64,000 nt of DNA from Setophaga petechia (taxonomy: Eukaryota; Chordata; Aves; Passeriformes; Parulidae). Under the pieces are notes generated by a model. It worked only from the letters and a program-made list of their open reading frames with translations, was not told the DNA's origin and searched no databases. The stretch lies in contig JANCRA010000033.1 in the NCBI GenBank assembly GCA_024362935.1, positions 7,707,001-7,771,000 of the forward strand. Reading direction: 5' to 3'. Shown piece by piece: positions 45,635-57,780 of this stretch (positions are counted from its first letter, which is position 1; the number at the start of each line of letters is the position of its first letter). The position numbers were made by a program, and so were the translations under genes.

Positions 45635-48151
45635 TTTGCTGCGTGTGGTGCTCTGACAGAAGCAAACATGATTCCCAGTGATCTCTCCAGATTTTATTCA
45701 GCAGAGGATGTTTTGCTTAGAGGCAAAGCACTGAACCAGTCCTGCTAAAATTGCTTTTAAAAGACAAAAAAAGTAGGACACCAGAGAAATAAGACTTAAA
45801 GACTTCAGGTGCAACAAGAGCTAAATACACAATAACCTGAGGCAGAACATCGTGGCAAACCATGCTCCAGAGTGTAGGGATACAGAGCACTGAGGAAAAG
45901 CAGAGATTTTTTACAACAGGTAGGCACAGTCTGTGCACACCACAAAAGTTTTGTGGTTTCCCACACTGATTTCACCTCCATGTGCCACATCAGCTGCTGC
46001 AAGGTGGGACAGGCTGGGCTAGCAGGACACAGCTGAGCTGGGCTCTGTGACACACACATAAAGCTGAAAGCTTTTGGCTGTGCCAGTCAGTGGGATTGTC
46101 TTTGGTCTCTTCTTGAAACAGGGAGAATTTCCATTTGTGCCTGCTCTGCTCCACAGTGAGGTTTTGCTTTTTTAAATTATTTTAATTTAACCTTTCTGAA
46201 ATGAAGGATTGGGTAAGTGCTGGAACAGAGGGAGTGCTGGAAAGGGGGAAGTCTGGAGGATGTGATGATGAGAGGAAGTGAGAACTCAATTAGGGAATTT
46301 TGGGTGTGATCAGAGGGCAGGAGAAATAGAGAACATGAGGTTGGCTTGTGGTGGGACAGAGTGTGGCTGGAGCACGGGGAGAGCTGGTTCTTGGCCCCAG
46401 GAGGATTATCCAGCCCATAAGGTTGGGAGATGGGGCTGTTCCTGTGGGATGCTGAGATCAAACACAGGCCAGGAGGTGCAGAGTGGGAAATGTGACTCCC
46501 CACAGGCAGCAGGGCTGGGTCTGGAGCCCCTTGAACAGCAGCACCAGAGTGGGGCAGAATGTGGGACAGGAGCTGGGGGAGCTCTGGGTGCATGAACAGA
46601 TCCTCATGAACACCTGGCAGAGGGCAGTCTCAGGAAAAAAAACAATAGTAACAATAATAATAATGACAACAATAACAACAACAACAACAACAATAACAAC
46701 AATAATAATTAATAAATAATAATAAATAGTAATAATATCAACCCAGCAACTCCACCCAAAATAAGAAGGAATAAAACAGACAGTTTTGAGTCAAATGAGA
46801 TTTTTGAGATGTTTGAAAGCATCAGACACCTCTGAGAGTTTGGGGATCCCCCCTGCTGAAAGCAAGGCACCAGAAAGGTGCCAAGCAGCCTTCAGGATGG
46901 CTCAGGGTGTTCTCAGCCTGTCCCCAGGGTGGTGCCACTGCCCATGCCTGTGTCTGCAGCAGCCCCTGCGTGGTGACAGTGAGCTGGCTGAAGGCACCTG
47001 CAGGGTTTGTGGGTTGGTTCCTGCAGAAGGCAGAGGCCAAGACTGACCTGGTGTAGCTGCAGGAGCTTGCTGTGCATGGCACTGACACCAGGGGCTGGAG
47101 AGGGTGGCAGACAGCCCTGCTGCTCTCCTGTGCCCAGGGCAGGAGCTCCCAGCCCCTGAGTGCAGCCTGGAGCTGAAGGGAGGACACTGACATTGTCCTG
47201 CCCCAGGAGATTCATTTCTCAATGGGCAAAGTCCTCTCTGCCACACACATCTGACTCCTTCCAGCTGCTGAACTTAGGGGTGGATATTTCTAAGGATTCC
47301 CTGCTGCTTTTACACAAAGCTGCATTCAAAGTGTTTTGCATTTTAGCTCTTTCTGCTGTTCAGATCCGTGGATCTCATTAGTGAGGATTTATCAAAAGGA
47401 GGCTTCTGTGAGTTTTTACAAACATAGCAATTACTACATTGATCAGGGCATTCCAGCTTTAAAAAAATAATCAGAAATTCAAGGGTATAATAGTCTTATA
47501 TCACAATAAATAATGCAAAAGCCTTCACATGAGTCAATCCTATCAGGCAGCTGTTGGAGCCACGCTGTCACCGACACTGTAGTGGTAACTGATTTCAGAG
47601 CAAGAGAAGTGTTTGCTTTCACCCTTTGAAAACTGTACTCAGGCTGCTTTATGGCAAGCAGCAAAAATGTCAATCTATTCTTTCATTAAAAGGTGGGTGT
47701 AGAATAGTGCTGTTACCTCTTGGTGTTTGGAAAAACAGCTTTTCACAGAGGTTACTAATGAAATCTTTTAGAGAACACTGACTTGTTGACAGTGGCACTG
47801 GGATAAAGCAACAGGCACAAACGAATGCTAGAGGGAATGTTATCTCAGTCTCTAGAAAGTGGCATTCCCTTTCAGGATTCCTTTCTCCCAGCAAGTTTTT
47901 GAAGCTGTTTTGTAAGCCACTGTGGATTTCCTTCCATTATAACCACTTAAAAAACTTCAAATAATTCAGTTGAAACCAATTTTCACTCTAAAAAGTAGGA
48001 AACAAGGCATCATGTAGGAGGCTTTTGTCTTTCCTGCACCCTTCCTTCAGGCACTGCGTTTAAAGTGAGCTGCTCTGCATCTCAACATATACATAAATAT
48101 ATTTATATTTATACACCTATGGCGTGTTTTTTCCACCCAAAACCAGGTGTT
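45635..48151. other. Intergenic / MC3R 3' flank, no gene seen
   Basis: An AAC/AAT trinucleotide microsatellite lies at about 46640-46740. The rest is unique. Part of the right end must be the MC3R 3' UTR, but I could not place its polyadenylation signal. Confidence 0.45.
46640..46740. repeat. (AAC)n/(AAT)n microsatellite
   Basis: About 100 bp of AACAAC and AATAAT units, imperfect, ending in AATAAATAGTAATAAT. Confidence 0.9.
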
Positions 48152-49129
48152 TTACAGCATGCACTGTCCCACACTCATGCCATAGCAGCAACACACGATT
48201 TCTTTGAAAGTCTTCCTCATCTCCAGGCTCCTGAAGGCGTAAATGAGCGGGTCGATGACCGAGTTGCACATGATCAGCACCAGGTAGGTGTTGAAGTGCG
48301 CCGTGTAGCAGATGCAGTAGGGGTTCATGGGGCAGGAGATGATGAGGATGAGGTGGAGGAAGAAGGGCGCCCAGCAGACGATGAAGACCCCCAGGAGGAT
48401 GGTGATGGTGACGGCGCCCTTCATGCAGGTGCGCTGGGGGGGCACGCCCTCGACGGGCAGCGCCGCGATGCGCTTGACGTGCAGGCGGGCAAACAGGAAC
48501 ATGTGCACGTACAGAGAGGCCATCAGCAGCAGCATGGTGAAGAACATGGTGATGAGACACACAATGACAGTTTTGCTCTCCGAGTAGGCAATGAAAATGA
48601 TGCCACAGATGATGCACGCCACCCAAATGAGCACAATGAGGGTCAGGGCTTTCTTCACCGTCATGATGCTGTGGTAACGGAGGGCATAGAAAATAGTGAT
48701 GTACCTGTCGATGGCTATGACCAAGAGGTTGCAAATGGAGGCTACCAGAGAAATACAAATCATGGAGTCAAAGACATTGTCCATGTGCTGGATGAAGTGG
48801 TCGTCGATGATCAGGTAGCCATTGCTGAGGACGGCGATCATGACGGTCTCCAGGGCGTTGGACATGCTCACCAGCATATCTGCCACGGCCAGGCTGCAGA
48901 GGAAGAAATACATGGGCGAGTGCAGGTTGCCATTCTTCAGCACTGCCAGGATGACAAGGATGTTCTCCAGCAGGCTGATGATCCCCAGAGTCAAGAAGAC
49001 CTCGGCTTTGATGAAGACCTGCTCGCAGAAGCCGTCGCCGCTGCGGTTGGTGGGGACGGAGTCGCTGAAGTCCTCGGTGGTGTTCAGCAGCAGGGGCTGG
49101 AAGGAGAATGCAAAGCGTGTGGTGTTCAT
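48152..49129 (-). CDS. MC3R: Melanocortin receptor 3, single exon (325 aa)
   Basis: Class A GPCR for MSH/ACTH peptides and AGRP; Gs-coupled, acting in hypothalamic energy balance. The ORF is intact in one exon with seven hydrophobic segments. Visible marks: N-glycosylation sites at Asn2, Asn16 and Asn28; the acidic ligand pocket Glu94, Asp117 and Asp121; [14 protein letters not shown] at 141; the short second extracellular loop typical of the family; CWAP at 252-255; CPMNPYCIC at 266-274; DPLIY at 293-297; and a Cys cluster 313-315 for palmitoylation. It is nearly identical to human MC3R through the membrane core and has the 325-residue length I associate with bird MC3R. The start MNTTRF at 49129 has A at -3. 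The frame stays open upstream, with an in-frame ATG at 49243 giving 363 residues. The order next to FAM210B supports orthology. Confidence 0.97.
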   Translation of the reverse strand: MNTTRFAFSFQPLLLNTTEDFSDSVPTNRSGDGFCEQVFIKAEVFLTLGIISLLENILVILAVLKNGNLHSPMYFFLCSLAVADMLVSMSNALETVMIAVLSNGYLIIDDHFIQHMDNVFDSMICISLVASICNLLVIAIDRYITIFYALRYHSIMTVKKALTLIVLIWVACIICGIIFIAYSESKTVIVCLITMFFTMLLLMASLYVHMFLFARLHVKRIAALPVEGVPPQRTCMKGAVTITILLGVFIVCWAPFFLHLILIISCPMNPYCICYTAHFNTYLVLIMCNSVIDPLIYAFRSLEMRKTFKEIVCCCYGMSVGQCML

Positions 49130-49243
49130 TGTCAGCACAGCAGCTGAGCTCCCCCCTGGCTGGGCACCTGAGGCAGCACAGGTTAAAAAGAGAAAAAAAA
49201 ATAGAGAAGGGAAAACGAGTCCTTCCAAGCTGCTGCTGTGCAT
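49130..49243 (-). other. MC3R: In-frame N-terminal extension of MC3R (38 codons)
   Basis: From ATG 49243 the frame runs without stop into MNTTRF. It encodes [20 protein letters not shown] and then a small-residue stretch ending SSAAVLT. The human gene also has an upstream in-frame ATG 37 codons earlier; its extension, as I recall, contains LEGDFVFP and ends SALLTA, so both ends look related. In human the downstream ATG is thought to be the one used. The F/L run is encoded by a pyrimidine tract followed by CCTCAG, so a splice acceptor is an alternative reading. Confidence 0.5.
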
Positions 49244-49540
49244 ATGGGGTGCAATCAAGCAGGACTTTAGTCACTTTTACAAGGGCAAACATCAAGCAAT
49301 CTGCATGTACAGTGAGTTCTATGCCAGGCTGCTCTTTCCTTTAGAAGAAAGTGAGCTCCCAAGCCTGTGGGCAGCAAGCAGTTGTGTCTGCAGGGAGGAA
49401 TCGGCAGCAGGACATTGCTGGGCTCAGCTCTCCTGGCAGTGAAAAGCAGGGAGTTTCCCCTTCTGCCGGGGCAGCATGCTGCAGCTCAGCCCAGCATCTG
49501 TTGCTATTTCCGTGGGAAGAAAAGAGCCGAGAACGAAGGG

Positions 49541-49605
49541 ATTTATACATGCAAGAAAGAAAAACCAACTCCTACTGCAGCCTGCGAGCGGAGCATTGGC
49601 CATTG
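49541..49605 (-). promoter_or_regulatory. Putative MC3R promoter: TATA box and double CCAAT
   Basis: On the minus strand there are two CCAAT boxes (49605-49601 and 49598-49594, in CCAATGGCCAAT) and, 47 bp downstream, TATAAAT at 49547-49541. This is standard spacing and would start transcription near 49515, about 390 bp upstream of the MC3R ATG. Assignment to MC3R is by position and orientation. Confidence 0.6.
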
Positions 49606-51603
49606 GAGAGCGAGCACCTTGGTGAGTGACAGCCGGAGCACCTGGAGCAGCATCCCGCGCATCCCAAACTGTCTGGCGCCCTCTGCAGAGGCCGAGCAGC
49701 CTGGATCTGCCGGAAAATCCCTCTGGAAAACGTAAAATCCATCCCGAAACACTTTGTGCCTGCTCCGTGGGAGGGTTTGGGGTGGGCAGGATGCTCGGAC
49801 ACCCTCCGTGCACCTTTGGGTGGCCGCTAGGACTGGTCTTAAATGGGATTGTTCTCACTTAAATCTCTGCAGGAATAAGGAGATTTTCATTTGTCACACG
49901 TGAGCAGGCAAGCAGAGGGTAGATTTTCCTTACACTTCATTCCTTTTATATTTCTATGATGCAATTGTCTTAGTTCGATTTTTTAAAAGCACTCGCTGAT
50001 GTCTAAACTCTTCCCACCTCATGTTTTTGCAGAAACACTTTGGAATCAAGTGCAATGTCACTTATATTAATGTTTGGGGCTTCTGTTGCAGGTCTGTTAG
50101 CTTTAAAAAAGGCACAAATCTCTCCCAGTTTCATTGTGAGCTCACAGAATTACTGCCTTGCACCCATAATTCAATACCAAGAGGAAACATTTCTCAAATT
50201 TAACTTCCAGGTGACAGATTTACAAGGACAGTGCCCAGTGCAGCAGTTTTAAGTGAATAAAGAGCTGGGGATTTGCTCACCAAGTTGCACAGGTAATAGG
50301 CTGGGATAGGAAGTCATTAAATGTGTTGCATCATGAATTTCTGAACGTATGTGACAGCAGGACAAGCTACCATTTGCACTGAGGTGCAATTTGAGGTGGA
50401 AATGGAATGTTGTACACCCAAGTGGATTAATGGCACCATCAGCTTTGCCATTAAGCACTAAAAATAGTGGGATGGAGCCTCCTGTGTGATAGCAAACTCA
50501 CACTGGCTCTGAGGCCACTGCTCAGGGGGGAGAAGCTGTGTCTGCACCAAGGACAGCAGCATGGCAGCCCTTATTCCCAAAAGGATTTCTCTGCACTGGA
50601 AAACCTCAGTGATCTGAAATATCACAAAATATTTTGTATTCTCCTTATTTTCCAAAAGATTTCTCTGCTCAGTATTGAAAAACCTCAGTGATCTGAAATA
50701 TCACAAAATATCTTGTGTTCTCCTTATTTTCCAAAGGATTTCTCTGCTCAGTATTGAAAAACCTCTGTGGTCTGAAATATTATAAAATATTTTGTATTCT
50801 CCTTATTTTCCAAAGGATTTCTCTGCTCAGCACTGGAAAACCCCCATGATCTGTCACAAAATATTTTGTATTCTCATCTAATAAGTTGCTGCTCCTCAGC
50901 TGCCAGTTCCTGCTTCATGTCCAGGGATCCAGGGAGTGATTTGGATTATTGCAATGTAAAAACAATGGCAATTGCAATTATTGCAAAGCAGGCAGGCTGC
51001 TCTCACACCCACCCCAGTGCTGCAGTGGATTTGTGTCCTGGCAGTGCTACTCTGCACCTGAGGAGTGGAAAATTGCCAGAATGATGTCTCACAATCCTGT
51101 CCTCATTCTCCTGGACAGTGAAGTCCACTCATCTTGGACAGGAGAGCAGAGAAAGGGCAGAGCATTGCTCCAATCCATGTCTATAAAATGAAATTACAGC
51201 TTGGGTTGTGTCCTCTTTCCATCAGAACCTGGTGATGAGAAGGTTGGAGAGTTAAGGGTGGGAATATTTGTGTTTATTCCCCAAGTTTTCCTTGTCCATT
51301 GCTCTTCCACCTCTTGGCCAAGGCCTGGGGGGAAGGAGTTGCAGCCTGGGGCTGCTCAGGGCTGCTCTCAGAGCAGATCCACCATGGAAAACACAAACAC
51401 AGCCTGGATGGCACCCCTGGGTTCGCTGGCTCAGGGTGGGTCAGGAAGCTCACGGCACATCTGAGGCTTCCTTGCAGCTCTGGCAATGTCCAGAAAGTGT
51501 CACCCTCTGCTGAAATCAGTGTCTGAAATGCCCTCCCCACTCCTGTCCTCAGTCCCTGAGCAGTGCTGCATTCACTGTGCAGCCCCTGTGTTTGTCACCC
51601 GGG
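49606..51603. other. MC3R upstream region, no gene seen
   Basis: It is GC-rich to about 49850, then AT-rich. Apart from the 79-bp tandem repeat nothing is recognised; ORFs on both strands near 49.4-49.9 kb are compositional. Confidence 0.45.
50580..50876. repeat. ~79-bp tandem repeat, 4 copies
   Basis: GATTTCTCTGC starts units at 50584, 50658, 50737 and 50816; each includes GAAATATCACAAAATAT or a variant and TCTCCTTATTTTCCAAA. Confidence 0.9.
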
Positions 51604-51995
51604 GAGCAGTGTGACCGTGTTCACTGGGGTCTGAGGATGAGGGAAGAGATGAGGGTCTGACTCCATGTTTCAGAAGGCTTGATTTAGTATTTTATGATAT
51701 ATATTACATTATATACTAAAAGAATAGAAGAAAAGGTTTCATCAGAAGGCTGGCTAAGAATAGAATGCAAAGAATGATAACAAAGGTTTGTGGCTCGGGC
51801 TCTCTGTCCGATCCAGCTGACTGTGATTGTCCATTAATTAGAAACAACCACATGAGACCAATCCCAGATGCACCTGTTGCATTCCACAGCAGCAGATAAT
51901 CAATGTTCACATTTTCTTCCTGAGGCCTCTCAGCTTCTCAGGAGGAAAAATCCTAAGAAAAGGATTTTCCATAAAAGTTGTCTGTGACAGAGCAG
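51604..51995 (-). mobile_element. Solo LTR with 6-bp target duplication (GAGCAG)
   Basis: The LTR occupies 51610-51989 (380 bp), minus orientation. On that strand it starts TGTCACAGACAACTTTTATG and ends AACACGGTCACA. GAGCAG at 51604-51609 and 51990-51995 is a perfect direct repeat. Six-base duplications are typical of ERVK-like elements. Sequence near 51680 on the minus strand reads ATACTAAATCAAGCC where I expect a polyadenylation signal, so that signal seems mutated. No viral genes are present. Confidence 0.88.
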
Positions 51996-54900
51996 AGTCC
52001 TCCCTCAGCTGTGTTCTTGTTCACTCCCTGATCCCCAAACCTGCTGGTTTTCCATGCCCTGGTGAGTGAACAAGAGGGGTCCTTGTTGCTGTCCCTGTGG
52101 TTGCTGTGCAGCTTCAGCCCCTGGCTGTTCTCTCCTGCCACCTTTGAGCCCCACAGCCCTGGGCCAGAGGCCAGGGGAGAAGAGTTCTTGGGAGGAAAAG
52201 CATCCCTTGCACCATTGTTCATCCCCTCTCTGTTTCCCCTCTCTATCTCCTTCCCATATTTTTTATCCTTCCTGACCTGTATTGTTCCCTGCAGATGGAG
52301 AGGAAATGTGAATTTCAAAACCCTGGCATGACTCAGGCTCTCATAGCTGGGCTCCTCAAACAGGTGGGGAAGGAATCTCTGTGGGTTTGGCTGTCAGAAT
52401 CACCCTGTTCTGTGTTTCTTAGAAGCTTTCACACCCCCAGAGGTTTATAGAGACAAGGGGGGATTTTTATGCTTGTTTTACTTGACCCCTGGACTGATTC
52501 TGACTGCAGAGGAGCTTTTCAGCCTCCAGAGGGATTTACTGAGGTGGGTTCTGGACATGGACTTCGCTCATCTGGGAAATAGAAAACTTTTAGGATGCAG
52601 CTCAAGTTCAAAATTTTCTGTGTGCAAACTCCAGCCCTTGGGTGAGCTCCTGCAGTTAAAACCTGTTCTCTAACCAGGACAGTTTTACTGAGGAAAAACC
52701 CCCTGTGCTTCCATAATGACTGTTTAAAACCCCATAAAAATGATGTTAAAGGTCCAGATTTGACAATATTTATCAGCAGCCTCATCCTTTTAGAGTGTGT
52801 TCAGGGGAAAATGCCTCTGTGCTGTTCTGCGTTCAGGGCTGCTGACCTGTGCCCCTGCCAGGGATGTGCAGGACCCAATTCCCATTCCTTTATGGCCACA
52901 AAAAAGAGATTTCCTGAACACAAAGCTGGATTTGTCAGTTCTGCACTGCCAGACCTTTCCTTCAGCAGCAGCCCCTGGTCCAGCCCTGCCACCATCTCTG
53001 CTCCTCTGCCAGGGCTGCCCTTCACCCTCTGAGCCTTCCAAACTTGAAATTATTATCTAGCCCAAGAATCCCTAATGAAAGTTTTGTGTGCTTCAATCAT
53101 AGCAGATGGACCCCTTAAAGAATCCTGAGCAGCCCTCAAATAAAGGTCAGGACAACCTGCCCTGAGCCCACAGAGATGCAGTGGGTTAAATGTGGAAATT
53201 AGATTTATTGTGATGTCTCTTACATTACTCTCATTCGTGTTCTGTCCTAAAATAACTCCTTTCCTAAGAAAAATAAGCTGTAAATAAGAGGATGTCAGCA
53301 GAGTTAATGAAATATTGGCTGTGATGAAGGCAAAGCAAAGGTTTGGCTGTTTTATCTGCCAGCAGAAATGAACAATTTTCCCAGGTAAAAACCTCTGCCA
53401 CGTTTTACAAAGCAGTTAAAGCAAGCATGTTTTTTAATGCTTTTATTGCTCAGTTGTTTCTTCACTAGTGAAACTATTTAATCCTCAGGGAAAGGTAAAG
53501 AGAAAGCAGCATTTACTGCTAAATGTGGACCATGGGATTTCCTAAGAGAATTCCCCTGTGCTGTTGTTGAATGAAAAATCTTGTTTAATGCTTGACATGA
53601 GACTGGGCTGATAATGGCTGATAAATGTGTATCACTTTCCTTTATTTTCACTCTTTTTAACAATAGTTTCTGCCAGACAAAAGTGGACATTTTAAGGGAA
53701 ATTAGAGGATAATAAGCAGATATTTTCTCCCATGCAGCAGGGAATTATTATTGTCCTGAAGTTTAAAGTAACCAAACCAGTGAGTGAAAAAAACTCTGGA
53801 AGACCTTTTCTCTGTGTTGTTCTTTATGGAAAAGGAACTTACAAGATTAAATATTTTCTCTCAGCAAAGCAAACAATGCTGGTTTTGAATTCTGTGCACA
53901 TTTCTGTAGGGTGCACTCAAGTTTGATGGGGAATATCTGTAATTAATAATATCCCAGGCTGGAATTCATCACCTGGGCACTGCACAGGGGCTGCTCAGGG
54001 CTCTGCAGAGCTGCTCAGTGCTCAAGGGCTGCCCCAGCAGAGTTTGTTTTTGATACTGGAAAATAAAAGAAACTTCAGATCTGATTCAGCACCTGTAGAA
54101 CATGAACTGCTTGACTACTGACTTAATTCAAGACAAAAACCTCTCTACTAATTTTCACTGAAACGTGGAGAGATCACTCATTATGATAAAGAGCAGAAAC
54201 ACACCTTGGGACATTTTCTGTTATTATATAAAATAATTACAAAATATATAAAATTATTATAAAAATATGAAATGATATAAAATTATTTCTAATTAATGAT
54301 TATAAAACTCAAAAAAATCTGGACTTAGGGGCCTCACAAGAACCTGGCAGGTGAGGAAACCAAAGTAAAGACACAGGTGATTAAATTCTGTCTACTGAAA
54401 TGCTGTGTTTGTCTTCAATGTCTTGAGGTAACAGCTTTCCAAGAGCAATTTTTGTCCTGTCAGAGTCACAGGCTTCAGGATCCCTTGCCATACAGGTATT
54501 GGATATAATAATGGAAAGATTTCCATGCTCTTCCTGCATGAAGTTGTAGTTCCTGCAGCTCCCAGCCATGCCCAGAGCTAATAATGTTATTTTCCAGTCT
54601 GAGGCAAGGATGAATCTGAGGTCAGTGGAAGTTAAATCTGTCTGCAGCACATTGCTGGCAGAGGTTTTCCCACTGGAGGAGTAAATCCTCACCTCACCCA
54701 GGAGCTGAATCCCTGCTGAGGCCTCCTTTGGGATGTTCTCCCCCGCATTTCCCTTCAGCCCTGCCAAGCTGTCATCAGCGAGGAGCAGCAGCACCAAACC
54801 CTGATTGCAATGAGGGGCCTTTCAGATGAAGATTTCTATAATTTCAGCCAGTTAAAAGGTTAATTTAAACAGCCTCAACTTTGGGACATTTTGGCCAATT

Positions 54901-56456
54901 TTCCTTCTCATCCCTGCGCACGAGGACACAAAGCAGAGCTGATTGCAGAACACTCCCCAGCACCTGCAGGTGCTTCTGGTGTGAGAGGGAACTGAAGTGT
55001 TTCAGGCTAATAATGCTCAGTGTCAGTTTTGTTCTCTCATTTGCAGAGTGGGACACAAGCAGAGGTGATTGATCCAGCTGCATTCTGCTCTTCAGCTTCA
55101 TCAGGGCCAAATATCCCTGGAGCATCTTCCCCATCTCCCTGAAGCCTCACAAATCCCCTTGCCCTGTGCTGCTGGGGCTCAGGGATGGGTGAATTTGGCA
55201 TTTTCAAACCCCACTGCTGCTGCTGACTGACCTCATGCCTGGGCCAGAGAGAAATGAAGGATTTTGGAGGCTGGCAAGCTTTGAAGATGATTTTACTGAG
55301 CTGTGGATGCTGTGGGTGGATGGATATTGGGACAAATTGTTCTGCTAATGCTCAAAGCTCCTCCGTTTGTTGCAGTACTTGCAGTCCAGTGTTGCTGCTT
55401 TCCAGACAAGAAGGACAGAAAAAAGCCCCACAAAGACCCAATCCTTTAATTTTATTCATCAGTTAGGTTTAACTTGTGCCTTTCTAATTTTGTCCAAGGG
55501 TTTCCTGCTCTATCCTTTTTGTGTGTCCTATGGTTATAAAAATTCCAACTCCAGTGCTTTTATCTGTGTTGTTTTTACCAGTGACTTCCAGGACAGAGAC
55601 AGGCTGGTTTTTTGTTATGGTTTGGGGATAACAGGGAATTTCTTGCCCTCCAAACTGTTGCTCCTCAACAATAAAATGGGATTTAAATGACTTCAGGTTT
55701 AGAGAAGTTGTTTTTTTTTTTTTTCCAGATTCTGCAGTTTGCAAAGTGAGCCAGCTGTTTTGAGTAATGTTAGACTACAGGGTGTCAATACAGAATATTT
55801 TCTGTCAGAAACAGAAGCCCCTTGATTTAGAAAGCAAAACAGATTTGGAAAACCAACATGATTCATGTAACCTCTCATGAATTTATTATGGAAAACAGAA
55901 GTGACAACTAGTTATTCTCCTATTTCTTTCCTTCTTTTTATTTCCAGTTAAAATCTACAGTGTTATTTACACATCTTTGAGTTTAATAATAATCTATCTA
56001 TAGTTAGGTGTTTCTCAATAGCACATTTTCCTGTTTGGCTCAAAAAGAGAAGCTGAGGTTAAAGTTTTATTTGCTCTGAAAAATGTCTTGAAAAGAAAAG
56101 GGGTTGACATGAGCAGGTTACATCTGTCACTCATCCTGCACCGCTTCTGATGGCAGAAATAACAGAATTGCAGCCGATTCCACACTTTTGTGGCTGCTTG
56201 GGAAGTTCCCAAAATGTTTTGCAGTTCCCAAATATTTTGAGGACACAGGTGCCAGAACCTCCAAGCAATCAAGGCTGACCTGAGGAGCTCCCTGCTCCAC
56301 AGGAGGGTTTTGTGTCACAAAAGGTTTTGTGCTCACAATCTACTGCAGAGGGGCAGAGTGACCCTTCAATCCCATCCTACTCCTCCTCACCCCTCTCTTT
56401 AAATCCGTGCTCTATTATTGCCTTCTGGGAGTTATTAATTATTTTTTATATCAATC
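51996..56456. other. Intergenic, no gene seen
   Basis: Mixed unique sequence. 54225-54310 is almost pure A/T; a T-run of about 15 lies at 55711. ORFs up to 138 codons resemble nothing known. Confidence 0.45.
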
Positions 56457-56590
56457 TGTCTTGGTTTGAAAAGGCAGATTTATATAGAAAAGGCAGGAGC
56501 CTCCCTTGAAATGGAGAATGTAAACTCCCTGTCTCCAAATTGTTATAATTTTGAAATTAAGGGGCTCTTGGGGGAATATATGGGATAGAA
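56457..56590. mobile_element. LTR fragment, same family as 28650-29310
   Basis: It begins TGTCTTGGTTTGAAAAGGC and shares GGCAGGAGCCTCCCTTGAAA, TGGAGAATGTAAAC and TTAAGGGGCTCT with the 28.65-kb element. It is truncated, with no clear target duplication. Confidence 0.55.
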
Positions 56591-57225
56591 TGCACACCCC
56601 CAGCCACATCTTGTAACCTAAGACAATAAATGTGTCTAGATATAATATCTAGAGATAGTTTCACTTAGGATTTTCTTGATTTGAGCCATGCCAGCTTGAA
56701 AGGCTCGTGTGGAAGGAAAGCCTCTGTGCTAAAGGGTGTTCAGAGATCTGTCACTGCTGTAAATTCCTGTCCTGCCTCATGGGTTATTGCTCCTTCCCTG
56801 GCTAATGAAGTGTCAGAGCATAAAATCCTGCTTTGAGCACTGTGAAGAGCTGAGATTCAAAGCCAGGTACATAATTTCTGTATTTTAACTAGAAGACAGG
56901 GTTTTTTCTCCTCATGTAGTTCTTCTTTCCTTCTCACCCCGTGAAAAGCAGAGCAGGAAGCTCATTCAGCCTGGGATCTGAGCTTCATGTTTCCTCCTCT
57001 GTAGCAGCACAGGGATTTTTCTGGAAATTTCCTTAATTTCCCTGTGAAGAGGGAAGTGAACACAGCCAAGCTGTGCAGATTCCCCCTGCTCTTCCCATTC
57101 CTTAGCAAAGAGCCTGGAGATAAAAAAGAGCAAAAAGAGCTGGAATAACTCCCTGACACTGAGACTGGAATTTCCAAAAGCTCTCAGTAACAACCTGTGG
57201 CTGGCACAAATTGGTGGCTGAGGTT
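56591..57225. other. Intergenic, no gene seen
   Basis: Unique non-coding sequence between two LTR-derived segments; TCTAGATATAATATCTAGA near 56636 is a short palindrome. Confidence 0.4.
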
Positions 57226-57780
57226 TCCTATGTAGGAATCCTAAAAACCAGAAGGTTTTGAGAAAGAAAGGTTTTAAGAAATCAGCCTCAGACAGTGAGA
57301 TAGTTAGATGCTAAAAGCACCAGAAATATTAGTAATGCAAACGTGAGAAAGCTTGAGAAAAGAATAGGCCTATGTTAGGTGCTGCCTTAAGTGGTAACAA
57401 GTTTTCTTAATGTATATCTTTAGAAGGTTGAAGTTTTGAATAGACTTTTGTGCTTTGATTTCTATGAAGAAGCTATTGTTTAGAAACTAGGCCGCTTAGC
57501 AAAACTACGTGTGCTTTATATTATTGGACAGAATTATTGTCAATGTTCCTGTTCTCTATGTGTGATTGGTTGAAAGGCAGATGGAAATGGCTTTATGCTA
57601 TGCTGTAACGTTAAGTCTCTTTGGCATTCTGCTTGGTTCAGCGAGAAGGTTGCATCTGTTATGTCTCCATTGCTGTAACAATGTTGTTGAGACTGATGCA
57701 TTAATAAAACCTCTCAGACGCTGACAAGGAGTGCCCCGTCCCGTTCGTGATTGTACAGAGTTTATTGCCAGGGCATCCTA
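57226..57780 (+). mobile_element. Solo LTR with 5-bp target duplication (TCCTA)
   Basis: The LTR occupies 57231-57775 (545 bp), starting TGTAGGAATC and ending TTGCCAGGGCA. TCCTA flanks it at 57226-57230 and 57776-57780. AATAAA is at 57703-57708, so it reads in the plus direction. No coding sequence remains. Confidence 0.82.

Noticed and set aside
48065..49147. 360-codon plus-strand ORF opposite MC3R
   Set aside because: It lies antisense over the MC3R coding sequence; MC3R is unmistakable by motif, and the plus reading has His/Asp-rich sequence typical of a codon-mirror shadow.
57231..57757. Shorter LTR ending at TGTACA
   Set aside because: That end has no matching flanking repeat, whereas ending at 57775 gives a perfect TCCTA duplication.
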